Shown in pieces: positions 45,592 through 58,500 of a stretch of DNA of 64,000 nucleotides; the stretch's first letter is position 1; every line of letters starts with the position of its first letter. The translations under genes were made by a program, and so were the position numbers. This stretch comes from Silene latifolia (lineage: Eukaryota; Streptophyta; Magnoliopsida; Caryophyllales; Caryophyllaceae): positions 4,990,658 to 5,054,657 of the forward strand of contig NC_133538.1 of the NCBI RefSeq assembly GCF_048544455.1, written 5' to 3'. A model generated the notes under the pieces. The model saw only the letters and a program-made list of their open reading frames with translations, did no database searches and was not told the origin of the DNA.

Positions 45592-48500
45592 ATGGGGATA
45601 TACCTGAGCACGCCAAAGACCGACAAGTTGTCAGAAGATGGTGAAAATAGCAGGGTTAGGTATGGCCTATCTTCTATGCAAGGTTGGCGCGCTACAATGG
45701 AAGACGCTGTGAGTTACCTCTCTTTTTTCCTCCCACTATGTCAACCAAGATGCATGGCTTTTGCCCCAATAGTTGCGTTCTTCCTTTTGCTCAATGGTAG
45801 ATTTAAATTGACTAGGTCGTTAAATACTAGAATTAAGCGACCAAATTAGATATTTATAAACCAAACTTGACTCTACACTATGCGCTAAGAATAGTAGTAA
45901 AGGGAAGTAAGGTCGAACTCAAGAGAAGGGATTAAGACTAAAAGCTTGTATTAGATTAATGACAATGAACAAAACACAAGACTATACACAAACTATGGAT
46001 ATTGACAATTGACAACAATTGAAAACACATAAGAGGAGAGTTGGCATGGAGAAAGCAAGTAACAAGATGAAAAAGATATGATTTTGCTTGTGAAACAAAG
46101 TAACAAACACTTGGTATGTAAACAACAATAATATGAGAGGAAACTTGGTGTAATCCTACAAGTTCCACCATTTCTCAAAGTACGACTCTTTTCTCTCTAA
46201 ATTCATTTATCCAACAACAAACCTCAAGTAAATGATTACCACTATCTAAGCCAACAATGATAATCCTACTTAAACTACAAATTCTAACATTAAACCATGT
46301 ATGAATTGTAGATAAGAGCATGAAGAGCAAAACCAAGAGGAAAGTAAATGGAATATCACAAGAGTATGTCTAAGCCAACAAATCCAATGACATATTCAAT
46401 TTCTACTCACAAGGGTTGATACTAAGATAACAACAATATGAGTTGCTTCAACCAAACATCACAAAAGTAAGAAACTTTGCAACATTCAAACAATATATGA
46501 GTGTTATAGAGGCAAGAGTGATCATTTCTCACAACAAAACATTCATCATGACATTCAAACATAGAAATTGAAATAAATAAAAGAGTAGAGATTAAAGAGT
46601 CAATACAATGATAAAGATGAAAGCTTGAAATGGATTACACCAAGTAGTGGAAGATTAGTGTTGGGTTTGTGCCTTGATTCTGTTAACCGCCGCTTCGAAT
46701 AACTATGCGGGGGTCTCACACGAGTCTGAATCTCAAAACTCCATTTGAGATGTGGTCTGGTAAGTCTGCTGATTATTCTATTTTAAGGGCTTTTGGTAGT
46801 ACTGCTTATTATCATGTTAGTGAAGGTAAGCTTGAGCCACGAGCTAAAAAGGGAGTATTCGTGGGCTATGGGGATGGTGTCAAGGGATACCGTATCTGGT
46901 CTCCATCTGAGGGTAGGGTTATTCTGAGTAGAAATGTTGTCTTTGATGAAAATTCTATGGTTAATCCTACTGTGAAGTCTTATATGTTGTCAGATAGTAG
47001 TAGTAGTGTTGATAAACAGGTGGAGCAACAAGACACTCTTGATGAGAGTGTACCACAGAAGAAGATCAACCACTACGGTCCAAATCCGAATCTGTTCCAT
47101 CGATTCTTCATTACCAGTTCCGAATCAGCAGAGTTTGGCCCGTGAACGGTCAATCAGGCCTAATTTTGGGAAGCCTCCGAATAGACTTGGTTTTGAAGAT
47201 ATGGTGGGTTATGCACTTCAGGTTGCTGAGGAGGTGGATCCTGACTTACATGAACCATCCACTTTCAAAGAAGCGAAAGAACATGTTCTGAATCGCCCCA
47301 TGGCTTCTTTGCCATGGGAGATGAGATGGAGTCTCTTCAAAAGAATCGGACACAGGGAATTATCCAAGAAGCCTCAAGGGAGAAAGGTTGTTACTTGTAA
47401 ATGGGTCTTCAAGAAGAAAGAGGAGAGACTGGCTGGCTGCTGAGGGTATAAGGTATAAAGCTCGATTGGTAGCTCGTGGGTTCGATCGAAAGAGGGGGTA
47501 GACTACAATGAAATATTTTCGCCAAAGTGGTCGACATACTTCCATCATAGTGTTGCTAGCAATAGTTGCACATCAGGATTTAGAACTCGAACAGCTAGAT
47601 GTGAAGACAGCTTTCCTACATGGAGAGTTGGAAGAAGAGATATACATGACTCACCAGACGGTTTCAGTTCCGGGTAAAGAAGACTATGTGTGCAAGCTGA
47701 AGAAGTCCTTATATGGGCTAAAACAGTCTCCAAGGCAGTGGTATAAAAGGTTTGACAGCTACATGTTGGAGATTGGCTACACTAGGAGTCCGTATGATTG
47801 TTGTGTTTATTACAACAAGTCAAGAATGAGTCTTTCATTTATCCGATCCTATATGTAGACGATATGTTGATAGGCCGCAAAGAGCAAGTCGATGTTCGAA
47901 AATTGAAGGGTCTTCTCGAAAGTCTTTGAATTTGAGATGAAAGATTTGGGTGCAGAAGAAAAAAATTCTAGGAATGGAGATCTACGGGGATAAGAGCAAG
48001 AAGAAGCTTTTCTTATCTCGTAAAGGCTATATTCGAAGGTGCTAGCAAGGTTTGGCATGTCTACTTTGCTAAATCCATAGATACTCTAGTGCATCGAATG
48101 CACATCTGTCATTTGCTTTCTCACCCAAGTCGGTGAAGAAAGGGAGTACATGTCCCGAGTTCCGTACTCTAGTGCGGTGGGTAGTTTGATGTATGCTATG
48201 GTCCGCACTAGACCGATTTAGCACATCGATCGGTGTGGTGAGCCGGTTTATGGGTGATCCAGGTAAAGAGCATTGGCAAGCTGTGAAGAGAATTTTTCGG
48301 TACCTTAAGGGTACATCTGATGTTGGTCTCATTTATGGAGGTGATAGAGAGTGCCTTGTGTCGTGGTACTCGATTACGATTATGCGGGAGATGTTGACAA
48401 AGAGACGATCAATGACCGGTTATGTTTTCACTCTTGGTGGTTCATGTCGGTTGGAAGGCTACATTGCGACCTACGATTACTTTGTCTACTACGAAGCGAG

Positions 48501-51500
48501 TATATGGCGTTGATCGCAGCAGGCTAAAGAGGGAATCGGTTAAAAGGATTGGTCGATGATTTGGGTCTACATCGGGAGCAAGCTATTGTGATTCTCGTGA
48601 TCTTAGTGCAATATGCTTGGCTAAAGATCAAGTCCATCATGAGAGGACTAAGCATATAGATGTGAGATATCACTTTCGAGAGATGAGAAGAGGATTAAGG
48701 TGAACAAAGTGGTGCTGCGATAACCCACCGACATGTTCACTAAGCCGATTCCGCATAGCAAGTTCCAACATTGTTTGGACTTGCTAAATATCTAGATCTG
48801 TAATTGCCCTCTTGGGGGCAATATCGAGGAAGGGAGAAGAGCTTTCTGGTACATCCGGCATTTATGGGAATGCATCTGGTACATCTGTCTATTTGTGAGA
48901 GAATTCAAGTCAAGGTGGAGATTTGTTGGGTTTGTGCCTTGATTCTGTTAACCGCCGCTTCGAATAACTATGCGGGGGTCTTTATTAGGTCATTCTGTAT
49001 CTGTTATTGGGCTAGGTCTGTCTTGGGCCTTTATTAGGTCATTCTGTATTAGGTTTAGAGAGTATTATATAAACTCTCTAATCCTCTACCTAGCAGTTAT
49101 GCTTATCATACCGTCTCGAATCAGAATCAAAAACTCCTCACATATCAATAAAACTCTCTCCCTTCTGCCCTGTGGACGTAGCTAACACACCGTTAGTGAA
49201 CCACGTAAATCTGTGCGTTTGTCTTTTATTGTTCTTTATTTGTTCTTTCTTGCTTCTGTTATAACAATTAGCCTTCCATAGTCTTCATAAAACCCAAATA
49301 ACAAAGAAAGATTACAACTTTGAATGGAAAAGTCTTCTAAAATGTTACAAGATTCAAACCCTAATTACGAGAGGATATGAGATTAGATGATGTTCTAAGA
49401 TGTTCTTGAGGTCTTCAAATCTTGGGTATATATATGGCTTCACGCAAACCTAAAAAGATCCTCACTTAAGAAGCCAAAATGCGGATTAGAAAGCCCCAGT
49501 AAAAACAGTAGCTGCAAGCAGTCGCCCAAAAAGTACTCTTCAAGCCGGGCGCATTGCACTACAAGACCTCATTTGCGCAGCCTGCGCCTAAGCTCGCATT
49601 TGGAATTCTTATTTCCTTTGATTCTTGACCTCTTCAATTGTTCTCAATTCTTCTCATCTTCACTCTTCACTTCTCCCAGCTTGATATTTGGCATATATGA
49701 GGTGCTTGCGCCATATCTTGACCGTGGAAAGGTTCTCCTCGACCCTCGGGTTCCGTGCATCAAAATCAAGTATAAAACCGAGGTAAAATGGACAAGTTAC
49801 CCAATCATAACCAAGTATCAAAGATTAGGACAACCAAACCTAAAGACCCATATTCAAAGACATGAAGGTGATAACTTAGACCGACACAAAACACTACTAT
49901 CACTCAACTCTGCCAACCAATTGCCACATATTTTGATCTGTGATTTACTGTTAAAAGTTTCTTATTGATCAGTGGTAATTACATACGCTCTTTCACGCTT
50001 ACAACTTTTTGAATCAAGATCCCTGCTGAAATGATGTGGTTATCAAATATCGGGCCACACACAATCTGGATCTTATTTCATTATCTCATCTATTCATTCA
50101 GATTATTCTCTACTTAACTGAGTTTGTTGCTTTGCTAGCATGCTGCCTTTCCTGATCTTGATGCTTCAACTTCTTTCTTTGGCGTATATAATGGTCACGA
50201 AGGTAAGTGCGGAAAATTCTATATCTTTCAGGCTAAAAGCTCTAAGTTTATACGGAGTAGTATCCTGTAGTCTATATTCACATTACTTCACTGGCACAAG
50301 ACAATGTTGCCAAAATAGGTTATTGAATTATGCCATTTAACGTGGGAGATACTGGTGAACTATCTATTTAGTGTCTCTTCTGCGCTGTAATATAAAATAT
50401 TGTGCCAAGGTTGAAAATGCACAGAGTCACCAGCGTCACTTAAAGGATGTATCTATCTATTTAGTGTGTAAGGAAATGCATGTCTCAGTTGCACTGTTTC
50501 TTAATTAGCCCCATCAATTTCTGTAGAACATGTTAGTCTGTGCTGTGTGTGTTAATTGTGGATTGTCGATGCTTGAAAAACTTGGAAAGATAGTTTGTTA
50601 GAATTTTTTTTGGTTGTAATGATTAGTCTTGTACTTTTCCATTTCCAGTGAAGGCATAGACTCATTATCCTTTGGCTTTAGAATATAACGTAATGAAGTG
50701 AATGTGTTCTCTAAACTGTGTGCACTTCTACTATAGTGAAGTAGCAGTGACTTGGTGCATTTTATGATCCCATTTTTGTTTCGGTCAATTGGAAACCAAC
50801 TTTTTGTGTTCAACACAAGGTTGAGGTTGTGTACATCCAACCTCCTACCCTCGCCACGTATGGGAGCCTTTTAAGGCATTGGGCTAATGTTATTGGTGTG
50901 TTACTGTTGTAATGGTTGATGTTGTGATTATCTACTTATTGATTTTTCTATTTTTCTAGATAAGGTAGTTGCTAAATTCTGCGCTAAGTTCCTTCACCAA
51001 CAAGTGCTTAAGAGCGAAGCCTATTCAGCTGGAGATTTAACAACAGCTCTCCAGAAAGCTTTCTTTAGGTATTATACATAATATATTATGATCTTAAATT
51101 GATCAATAATTGGTCTTTTTACTAGATATAGGTCTTAGATCTAGCGAGTGTATATGCTTTTTATGATCGTGGATATGTTTCATCATCCATTGGCATATGC
51201 AGTTCGTGAAGACCTAAGAAAGAGAATGAGGCATAATGGTCCACGACTCCATGTCTGTGCCGTGCACTGAGCTCAAATGTTTAAATTGGATAGAATTGAC
51301 ACAATGTTGATAAGGCCGCCCGCCAGTCGCTTTGTTTTAAAGAGACTTAGCTCTTGTCCAGTTGTCAACTTGTCATCCCGCCTCTTCTTTAGATATGACT
51401 AGTGACCCAAATAAATTTAGCAGGAAACAAAAATGATGCTTCCTTAAGCCCATGAATCTGTATTCTTCATTGTATATGTCTTGTTTTGTTCCTATCATCC

Positions 51501-52538
51501 CTCTGTAGACCTAGCTTTGAATCATTTTTGGTAGTCGTAACAGTTACAACAACAACAACAACAACATCAGAGCCTTAATCCCAAAATGATTTGGGGTCGG
51601 CTGATATGAATCATCTTTTCGAACCGTTCATGGGTGAACGCACGCCTCAAAAGGGAAGATGAAAAACAAAAAGGAAGAACGAAAATGTAATGGAAAGTCA
51701 AGGTGAACTTAGGGGTTTTAAAATCGAATTGTGGGGCCAGTCAATCTTTCTATTAGCTGTCACAAAATTGTACAATTAGATTAGGTTAGATGCTCATATT
51801 GACATTACTTTTTTTTTGTAGAATTTTGTGGGTTGAAAGCTAAACAATTTATGGATTTGCTTGTAAACTTACTAATTAAGCCTTTATATAGTCATACATC
51901 ATATAAATATCAGCCACTAAGGAGATCCACCAAGTAAATAACCTCCTACTAAATAAACTAGGCTCACTAGTAAATAACTTCCAACTATACTACCCACTAA
52001 ATTCAATAATTTTCGAGCAGTAATTCCAACAATTTTTTTCTGCCTTCTACATTTGAAGAAGATCTGGATTTGTTTAATTTAAAATGTAATTAGGCAACCT
52101 CTTCTAAGGATATATGTCTTATATGGTGCACTATTGATGTTTGCGTCTATTGGTTCTTAATCTAATACTTCCAAATGTATCTATTGTAGTTCCTTGTGTA
52201 TTGATAATGTGAGCTTTTACAGGATGGATGAGATGATGCGTGGACAAAGAGGCTGGAGAGAATTAGCCTTTCTTGGTGATAAGCTAAACAAGTTTACTGG
52301 AATGATCGAGGGACTCATTTGGTCACCCAAAGCTGGCGATGGCAATGAACATGATGATGACTGGGCCTTTGAAGATGTAGGTATTTGTGAACTTGGTAAT
52401 GTTCTCTCTTTTATGCTCGGTATTGTTTGTGCAAATGTGAGACACAATGTTCATAATGGGTCATCCTTAAAAGACCTGTGTCTTGTGAGTAAGGTTGTGT
52501 GAAGTGTGTGCCCCGAACATTTGTAGGAGCCTGTGAGG

Positions 52539-52569
<31 letters not shown>

Positions 52570-55500
52570 GTTGTGGTGGTGTTCTTTGTTGTTGCCTCTG
52601 ATCTAATTGTTTATATAACTTTTTATCCCCACCTTTGTGGTGCTTCTACTCATGTGGCTGATGTTGAGAAAGGGTTTGGGTACGAACATTTAAGGTTGCG
52701 CTCTTTGGTCATTATTCTTTTTAACATATTGGACTTCCAATCAGTGACTGTTTTGTCTGTTTCAGGTTTCTTCTATTATTCTGGCCTATCTTATTCAACA
52801 ATCAAGACAATTTGAATATTACTTTTCTTCTCTAGGTGCATATTTATATTCACTTCCTTGACATTTATATTACAATTTCAGTTGTCACAAACTCACAATC
52901 TACTAATATCAAGAAGCTAAATTATGGATCACGGAATTGGAATTATGTGTTTTTAGGAAGCTTTTCCAAATCAACTGATTTGATTTAATTCATGGCGGAA
53001 GGCCCACGCCATTTAAAGGCCTTGTTCATTTATCAGAAGATTACAGATTTTTGTCCCCTCTTCCGAGTGTATGGAAGATGTTCTTTGGTGGTGTATTGTG
53101 AAAATGTTTTACTACAGCATTACGGTACTGTATATGCATTTAGGACCGAAAGTCCTTTGCTGGAAATTATACTAGCGAACAAAAACTAGCACCCCTTACC
53201 CTTAGTGTCCCCAATTTGATGGTGAACCGACTTTAGCTTTGACTGCCAATTTTATGAGGTGTATGTATAGGTAAAACACACTAATCACTTTCTATTTCTG
53301 AAAACATCTATTTCGTATTATCATCTTTAAACAATTTTTCCTAGTGTATATTGTGCGAAAGTATTGATCCAAGTTGAAATTGTTTGATTCCCAAAGTCAA
53401 CTACAGTAGATAAAAATGGAATGTAGGAAGCTTTATCTTTTTACTGTACCAAATTCTGGTTTCGAAATCCATGGCCGTGGACCAAAGTGCCGATGTTTTA
53501 TCATTTTATATTGCAGTATCTTTTATGAACAATATGTTCTTAATTGTATCGTCGGTATTATATTATTTAAAATATTGTCAGTGTTGCTTTAACTTAAACG
53601 TTCTTTATGCCAGGGGACTCACTCGGACTTTTCGGGTCCTACTTCAGGATGTACTGCCTGTGTCTCACTAATTAGGGGCGGCCAACTCCTTGTCGCCAAT
53701 GCTGGTGATTCTCGCTGTGTGATCTCCAGAAAGGGCCAGGTGTACTTGCAGTTCAACTATCTTGTAATTTAGAAGTTATTGGGACATGACGCTAAGATTC
53801 GACATAGTTTATTACGACAATTACATATTCCATCATTGTTAAAGTGAATTCATCTTTTTTGAGGATGCAGGCTTATAATTTATCTAGGGATCATAAACCT
53901 GAACTGGAGGCTGAGAGAGACAGGATATTAAAAGCTGGAGGTTTCATACACGCAGGACGAGTAAATGGAAGTCTAAACCTTGCAAGGGCTATAGGTACCC
54001 CTCTTTTGATTCGACTATATTAGTTGTGTGTCTGTCTCTAATTTTGACAGTGGTTTTGTACTCTTTCGTCCCTGAACTTCTAGTAAGGTTATGTTCTCTT
54101 TAAACGGCTGATCTGTTCAGAAATGAAGTTCGTATTGTTGACAAAGACTAAGTGGCTTCCAATTAACCGAAGTGAACATTCCTGATCTCTAATATACCTG
54201 TTCCATCTTTCTCAAACTCAAATGCAGCTTGATTCAATTTTAATTACTCTCTCCATAACATATATATTGGCCTTCTTTTATGTTTCGGTCCATCCCATAA
54301 ACTTGGTTCCTTTCTAAATCTAGTGAGATTTTAAAGAATTGTCGATGGTTCAGTTACAACTGACTTCTAAGATCATTAACCTACGTGATTTCTAATGGTC
54401 AGAGATTAAAAGTAGCAACTAAGTAAGAAGTGAATAAGAAAAACAAAGATACGGAGTAGGTAGAAAGTTATTGATTTTGTCTGTTGAGAGCTTCACCCTT
54501 TTGTTCCCTTAGGTGCTGATGAATCAGCTGTACCTGTGAAGGCTTTCTGTTTTTGTTTGTTATAAATATAAATGTTCAGGTACAAGCTTTTTTGAACCAA
54601 TGTAAATAATCTTGGGCAGGTGATATGAAATCCAAGCAGAATAAGTTCTTACCTGTTGAAAAACAAATTGTGACAGCAAACCCAGATATAAATACGGTTG
54701 GTATCAGAAAGTAACAATATTTGTATTTGCAGATACTTTATTATGCAGTTTATAATGAGTTCGTAAATTGCTTCATGTTCTCACCTCCTTATTTTCTCGC
54801 TTGTCTTTTCTTGTGTATTTGTCTTTCGTAAGCTTTGAGCGTTTGACTTTTGATTCTCTCTCTTTTCGCTATACGGATTGAACTTTGTGATGATGATGAT
54901 GATTTTCTTGTGCTAGCTTGTGATGGCATATGGTAAGAAATGCAATCCCCCCCCCCCCCCCCCCTCTCCAATCGTAGTTAACTTCAGTAATTGTGGTTCT
55001 CATAAAGTCATAATCTAAATCAGAAGTTACCTCCAATTGACCTTGACTGTTAAACCATTCCTAAACAAATGTTATCTCATAATATACTTTTAACTGCAAC
55101 TTTCTTTAAAAAGATACCACAAAAATATGTGTACTGACAATCAAACACGCGCAAATATATCATATTAACCGTACATATATTTGGAGAAATAAATGTTCAT
55201 AGTTGACATTCTGTGACGTCCAAAGTCCGATAGGGATAATTATATAAATGGATATAGAAAATAACTCAAGGCAATTTTTTGTTTGTTTTGTAAAGGGACT
55301 GCATGTCAAGCCAGCAGCTTGTAGATTTTGTTCATGAACAACTAAAGACGGTAAGTGCATGAGACGTGTGAAAGTTGGAACAGGATGAATTGGGAAGATA
55401 ATAGTTAATCAATTCGTTCACAAGCTGCGTACAACCTTTCAATATATACAAAGGAGGTAATCCACTAAACTAGGTAACTGAATAACAAATGACCCTAAAT

Positions 55501-58500
55501 ACACGATACATATCTTACCAAAACTCTCAACAATATACATCCATATCTCCTAATAATATACACAAGATATTTGTTATTCTAACACTCCCCCTCAAGTTGG
55601 AGAACGAGGTAAACCGAGGCCCAACTTGTATTGCAAATGATCAAACAATTCACCTCCAAGTGCCTTTGTAAATAAATCTGCTATTTGTTCTTTGCTGCGT
55701 ATATGGAAAGTGCTGATGTTCTTCGCCACCAAATGTTGACGAATGAAATGACAATCAACTTCTATATGCTTTGTCCGATCATGAAAAACCGGATTCTTGG
55801 CTATATGTAGTGCGGCTTGATTGTCACAATATAAAGACATTGGTGCAGTGTGAAAAATACCAAAGGAGCCGAGGAAAGATTTGAGCCATATCAATTCACT
55901 GGTGGCTGCTCCCATCGCCCTATACTCGGCTTCCGCGGTCGATTTTGCCACCGTCACTTGTTTCTTTGTCCTCCACGATATAGGTGACTGCCCTAGAGAA
56001 ACAAAATACCCACTTAAGCATCGTCTCGTGATCGGACAATTGGCATAATCCGAGTCACAGTATCCTCTCAACTGGAAATCCCCTGCCTTCTTTATCAAAA
56101 TGCCTTTACTAGGATTCCTCTTGATGTAACGAACCACATGTAGTGCTGCATCCCAATGCTCCGTCTTTGGTTCATTGACAAATTGTGATAAAATATGTAC
56201 TGCATAAACGAGGTCTGGTCTCGTGATTGTAAGATACACTAACCGTCCAACGAGTCGCCTATACTTCATCACATCTTTTAAGATGTCGCCCTTGGCTAAA
56301 GCTAAATCGTGACGAGGTGGAATGGGCGTATACACAGTCCGCGCTCCTGCCATACCACTCTCTTCTATAATATTCATAGCATATTTCCGTTGATTAAGAA
56401 ACAACCCATTCGTCCCATGCGCAACCTCAATTCCCAAGAAAAATTTCAATCTCCCCAAATCTTTAATACCAAATTATGCATCAAGAAACGATTTGAACTT
56501 AACAAAAGCTTTGTCATTATTGCTAACAACAAGCATGTCATCCACATAAACTAGAACTCCAATGAAAGCTCCTTCCCGATTAAAGGTAAACAAAGAATAG
56601 TCCGCTAGAGATTGAACGAAACCCTACCTTTTCATTGACTCCGCTAGTTTCGCAAACCAATTCTGAGAGGCTTGTTTTAACCCATAAATCGACTTCATTA
56701 ATTTGCAAACTTTATGCTCTTTTTCTCTTTCAAATCCTTGCGGTATTCTCATATAAACATCTTAATCGAGATCACCATGCAAGAAGGCGTTATTTACGTC
56801 TAGTTGCTCTATCGTCCAACCCTTCATGACGGCAATAGCAAGCATGCATCTAACGCTTGTCATCTTCGCAACCGGTGCATACGTCTCATGAAAATCGACT
56901 CCCTCTACTTGAGTGAATCGCCGGGCTACAAGTCTTGCTTTATATCTTTCGACTTCACCATTAGCCAAGTACTTGATTTTATAAACCCATCTACATCCGA
57001 TTGCTTTCTTTCCCTGCGGCAGTGGAACAATTTTCCAAGTATTGTTTTTCTCCAATGCTTCTATTTCTTTTCTCATGGCAGCTCGCCATTGCTCACTTCG
57101 CGCAGCTTCACGATAAGTTGTGGGCTCCTTTTCTGCATCAATTTTGGCTAGAAAGGCCTTGTGCGAATGAGAAAAAAAATTTGTAACAACGTATTTGGAT
57201 AAAGGATAGCGTGTACCTGACGACGAAGACTTCGATTTTTCGGGATGAGCATTCGACACTGAAGTGATTACTTTCATTGATTTGCAATAATAATCCTGCT
57301 TCCACTTTGGTTCAAATTTCTCTCTCGCGCCCCTGCCCATCCTTGCTTCTTCTTGCCCTCCTATCGCACCCTCTGTCTCTGTGCTATCAGGAACACCTCC
57401 CCCTGTACTCCTATCAATGTCTTTGTTTCTTGAAATATCAGTCCCTGAAGTTGGAACATCAGTCCCTGTTTCGGTAGTTCCTGTTTCGGCCCCTGTTTGG
57501 GCCTCTGTTCTGTAAGTCCCCATGACCTCCTGTGTGATCTCTTCGTCACGCTCATAATCAATAAACAGCTGGTCCTGTACTATGGTCGGCATATCCAGTG
57601 CCTGTGCCTCTCCATTCTTTGCTAAAATTAAATATGGACTTACATGTTCATAGAAAAGGACATCTCTAGAAACAAAAACCCGCTTCTCTTTCAAATCGTA
57701 CACCTTCCACCCCTTTTTACTATGTGGGTACCCTACAAAAATGCATCTTTTCCCCCTTTCTCCAAACTTATCCCGTGTCTTATCTTTGTTGTGAGCGTAA
57801 CACAAACATCCTAGGACTCGAACATCATCAAAACTAGGTTTTTTTCGATACAAAATTTCATAGGGCGTTTTCCCATCTAGTAATGGTGTAGGCGTTCTGT
57901 TTATAAGGTAGGCCGCAGTTAATATGCACTCACCCCAAAAAAAACAAGGGTAGCCCGCTTTCAAAACGCAAAGCACGAGCTTTTTCTAATATGTGACGGT
58001 GTTTTCTTTCTACTCTTCCGTTTTGTTGAGATGTCTTAACATTGCTAGTTTGAAATTTAATCCCATTTTCGCCATAATAATTTTGCATTGATCCGGATAA
58101 TAATTCCGTTCCATTGTCACTTTGAATAGTTTTAACACAGGTCTCAAAGTGGGTCTTTACCATTTGACAAAAAACTTTCAAATAATCTTCGGCTTCGCTT
58201 TTGTCTTTCATTAAATATACCCAAACACGCCGACTATGGTCGTCTACAATGGTTATGAAATAATGTGCTTGTGTCAAACTTCCTACCCGATATTTTCCCC
58301 ATATATCACAATGTATTAATCCGAATAAAACATCACACTTCTTATTATTCCTCTTAAAAGGGGATCGAGAAAGTTTTGCTTGACAACAAGAATCACAAAC
58401 AGTATCCGAATTCCAATGTAATTTGCACCCAACTAAACTAGAAAACTGTGAAAAAATACTTTTGGATGGATGTCCCAACCTCTTATGCCATAATTTCTCG

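Larger units (their letters stand above)
46659..49266 (+). mobile_element. Internally deleted copia element with ATTAG target duplication
   Basis: The element starts TGTTGGGTTTG at 46659 and ends ATAACA at 49266, flanked by ATTAG at 46654-46658 and 49267-49271. Copy A has one ATTAG and no insert. The 3' LTR is complete (48924-49266, 343 bp) after the tract AAGGTGGAGATT. The 5' LTR is cut to its first 58 bp (to 46716) and is fused directly to mid-integrase coding sequence. Primer site, gag, protease and the integrase core are therefore missing. The deletion happened before or after insertion; the flanks cannot say which. Confidence 0.93.
44613..49732 (+). repeat. Segmental duplication, copy B (continuous with the PP2C gene)
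   Basis: This matches copy A (15201-22735) once the insertions in each are removed. After 49732 (TTGACCGTGGAAAGG) the two diverge, and only copy B continues to further PP2C exons. Copy B is therefore likely the parental locus. It carries a MITE (44719-45167) and a deleted copia element (46659-49266) that copy A lacks, and it lacks the LINE. Confidence 0.9.

Noticed and set aside
52541..52815. 80-codon + frame after GTTGTTGTTGCTGCTG
   Set aside because: It lies in PP2C intron 4 and starts in a trinucleotide repeat; no protein motif is seen.
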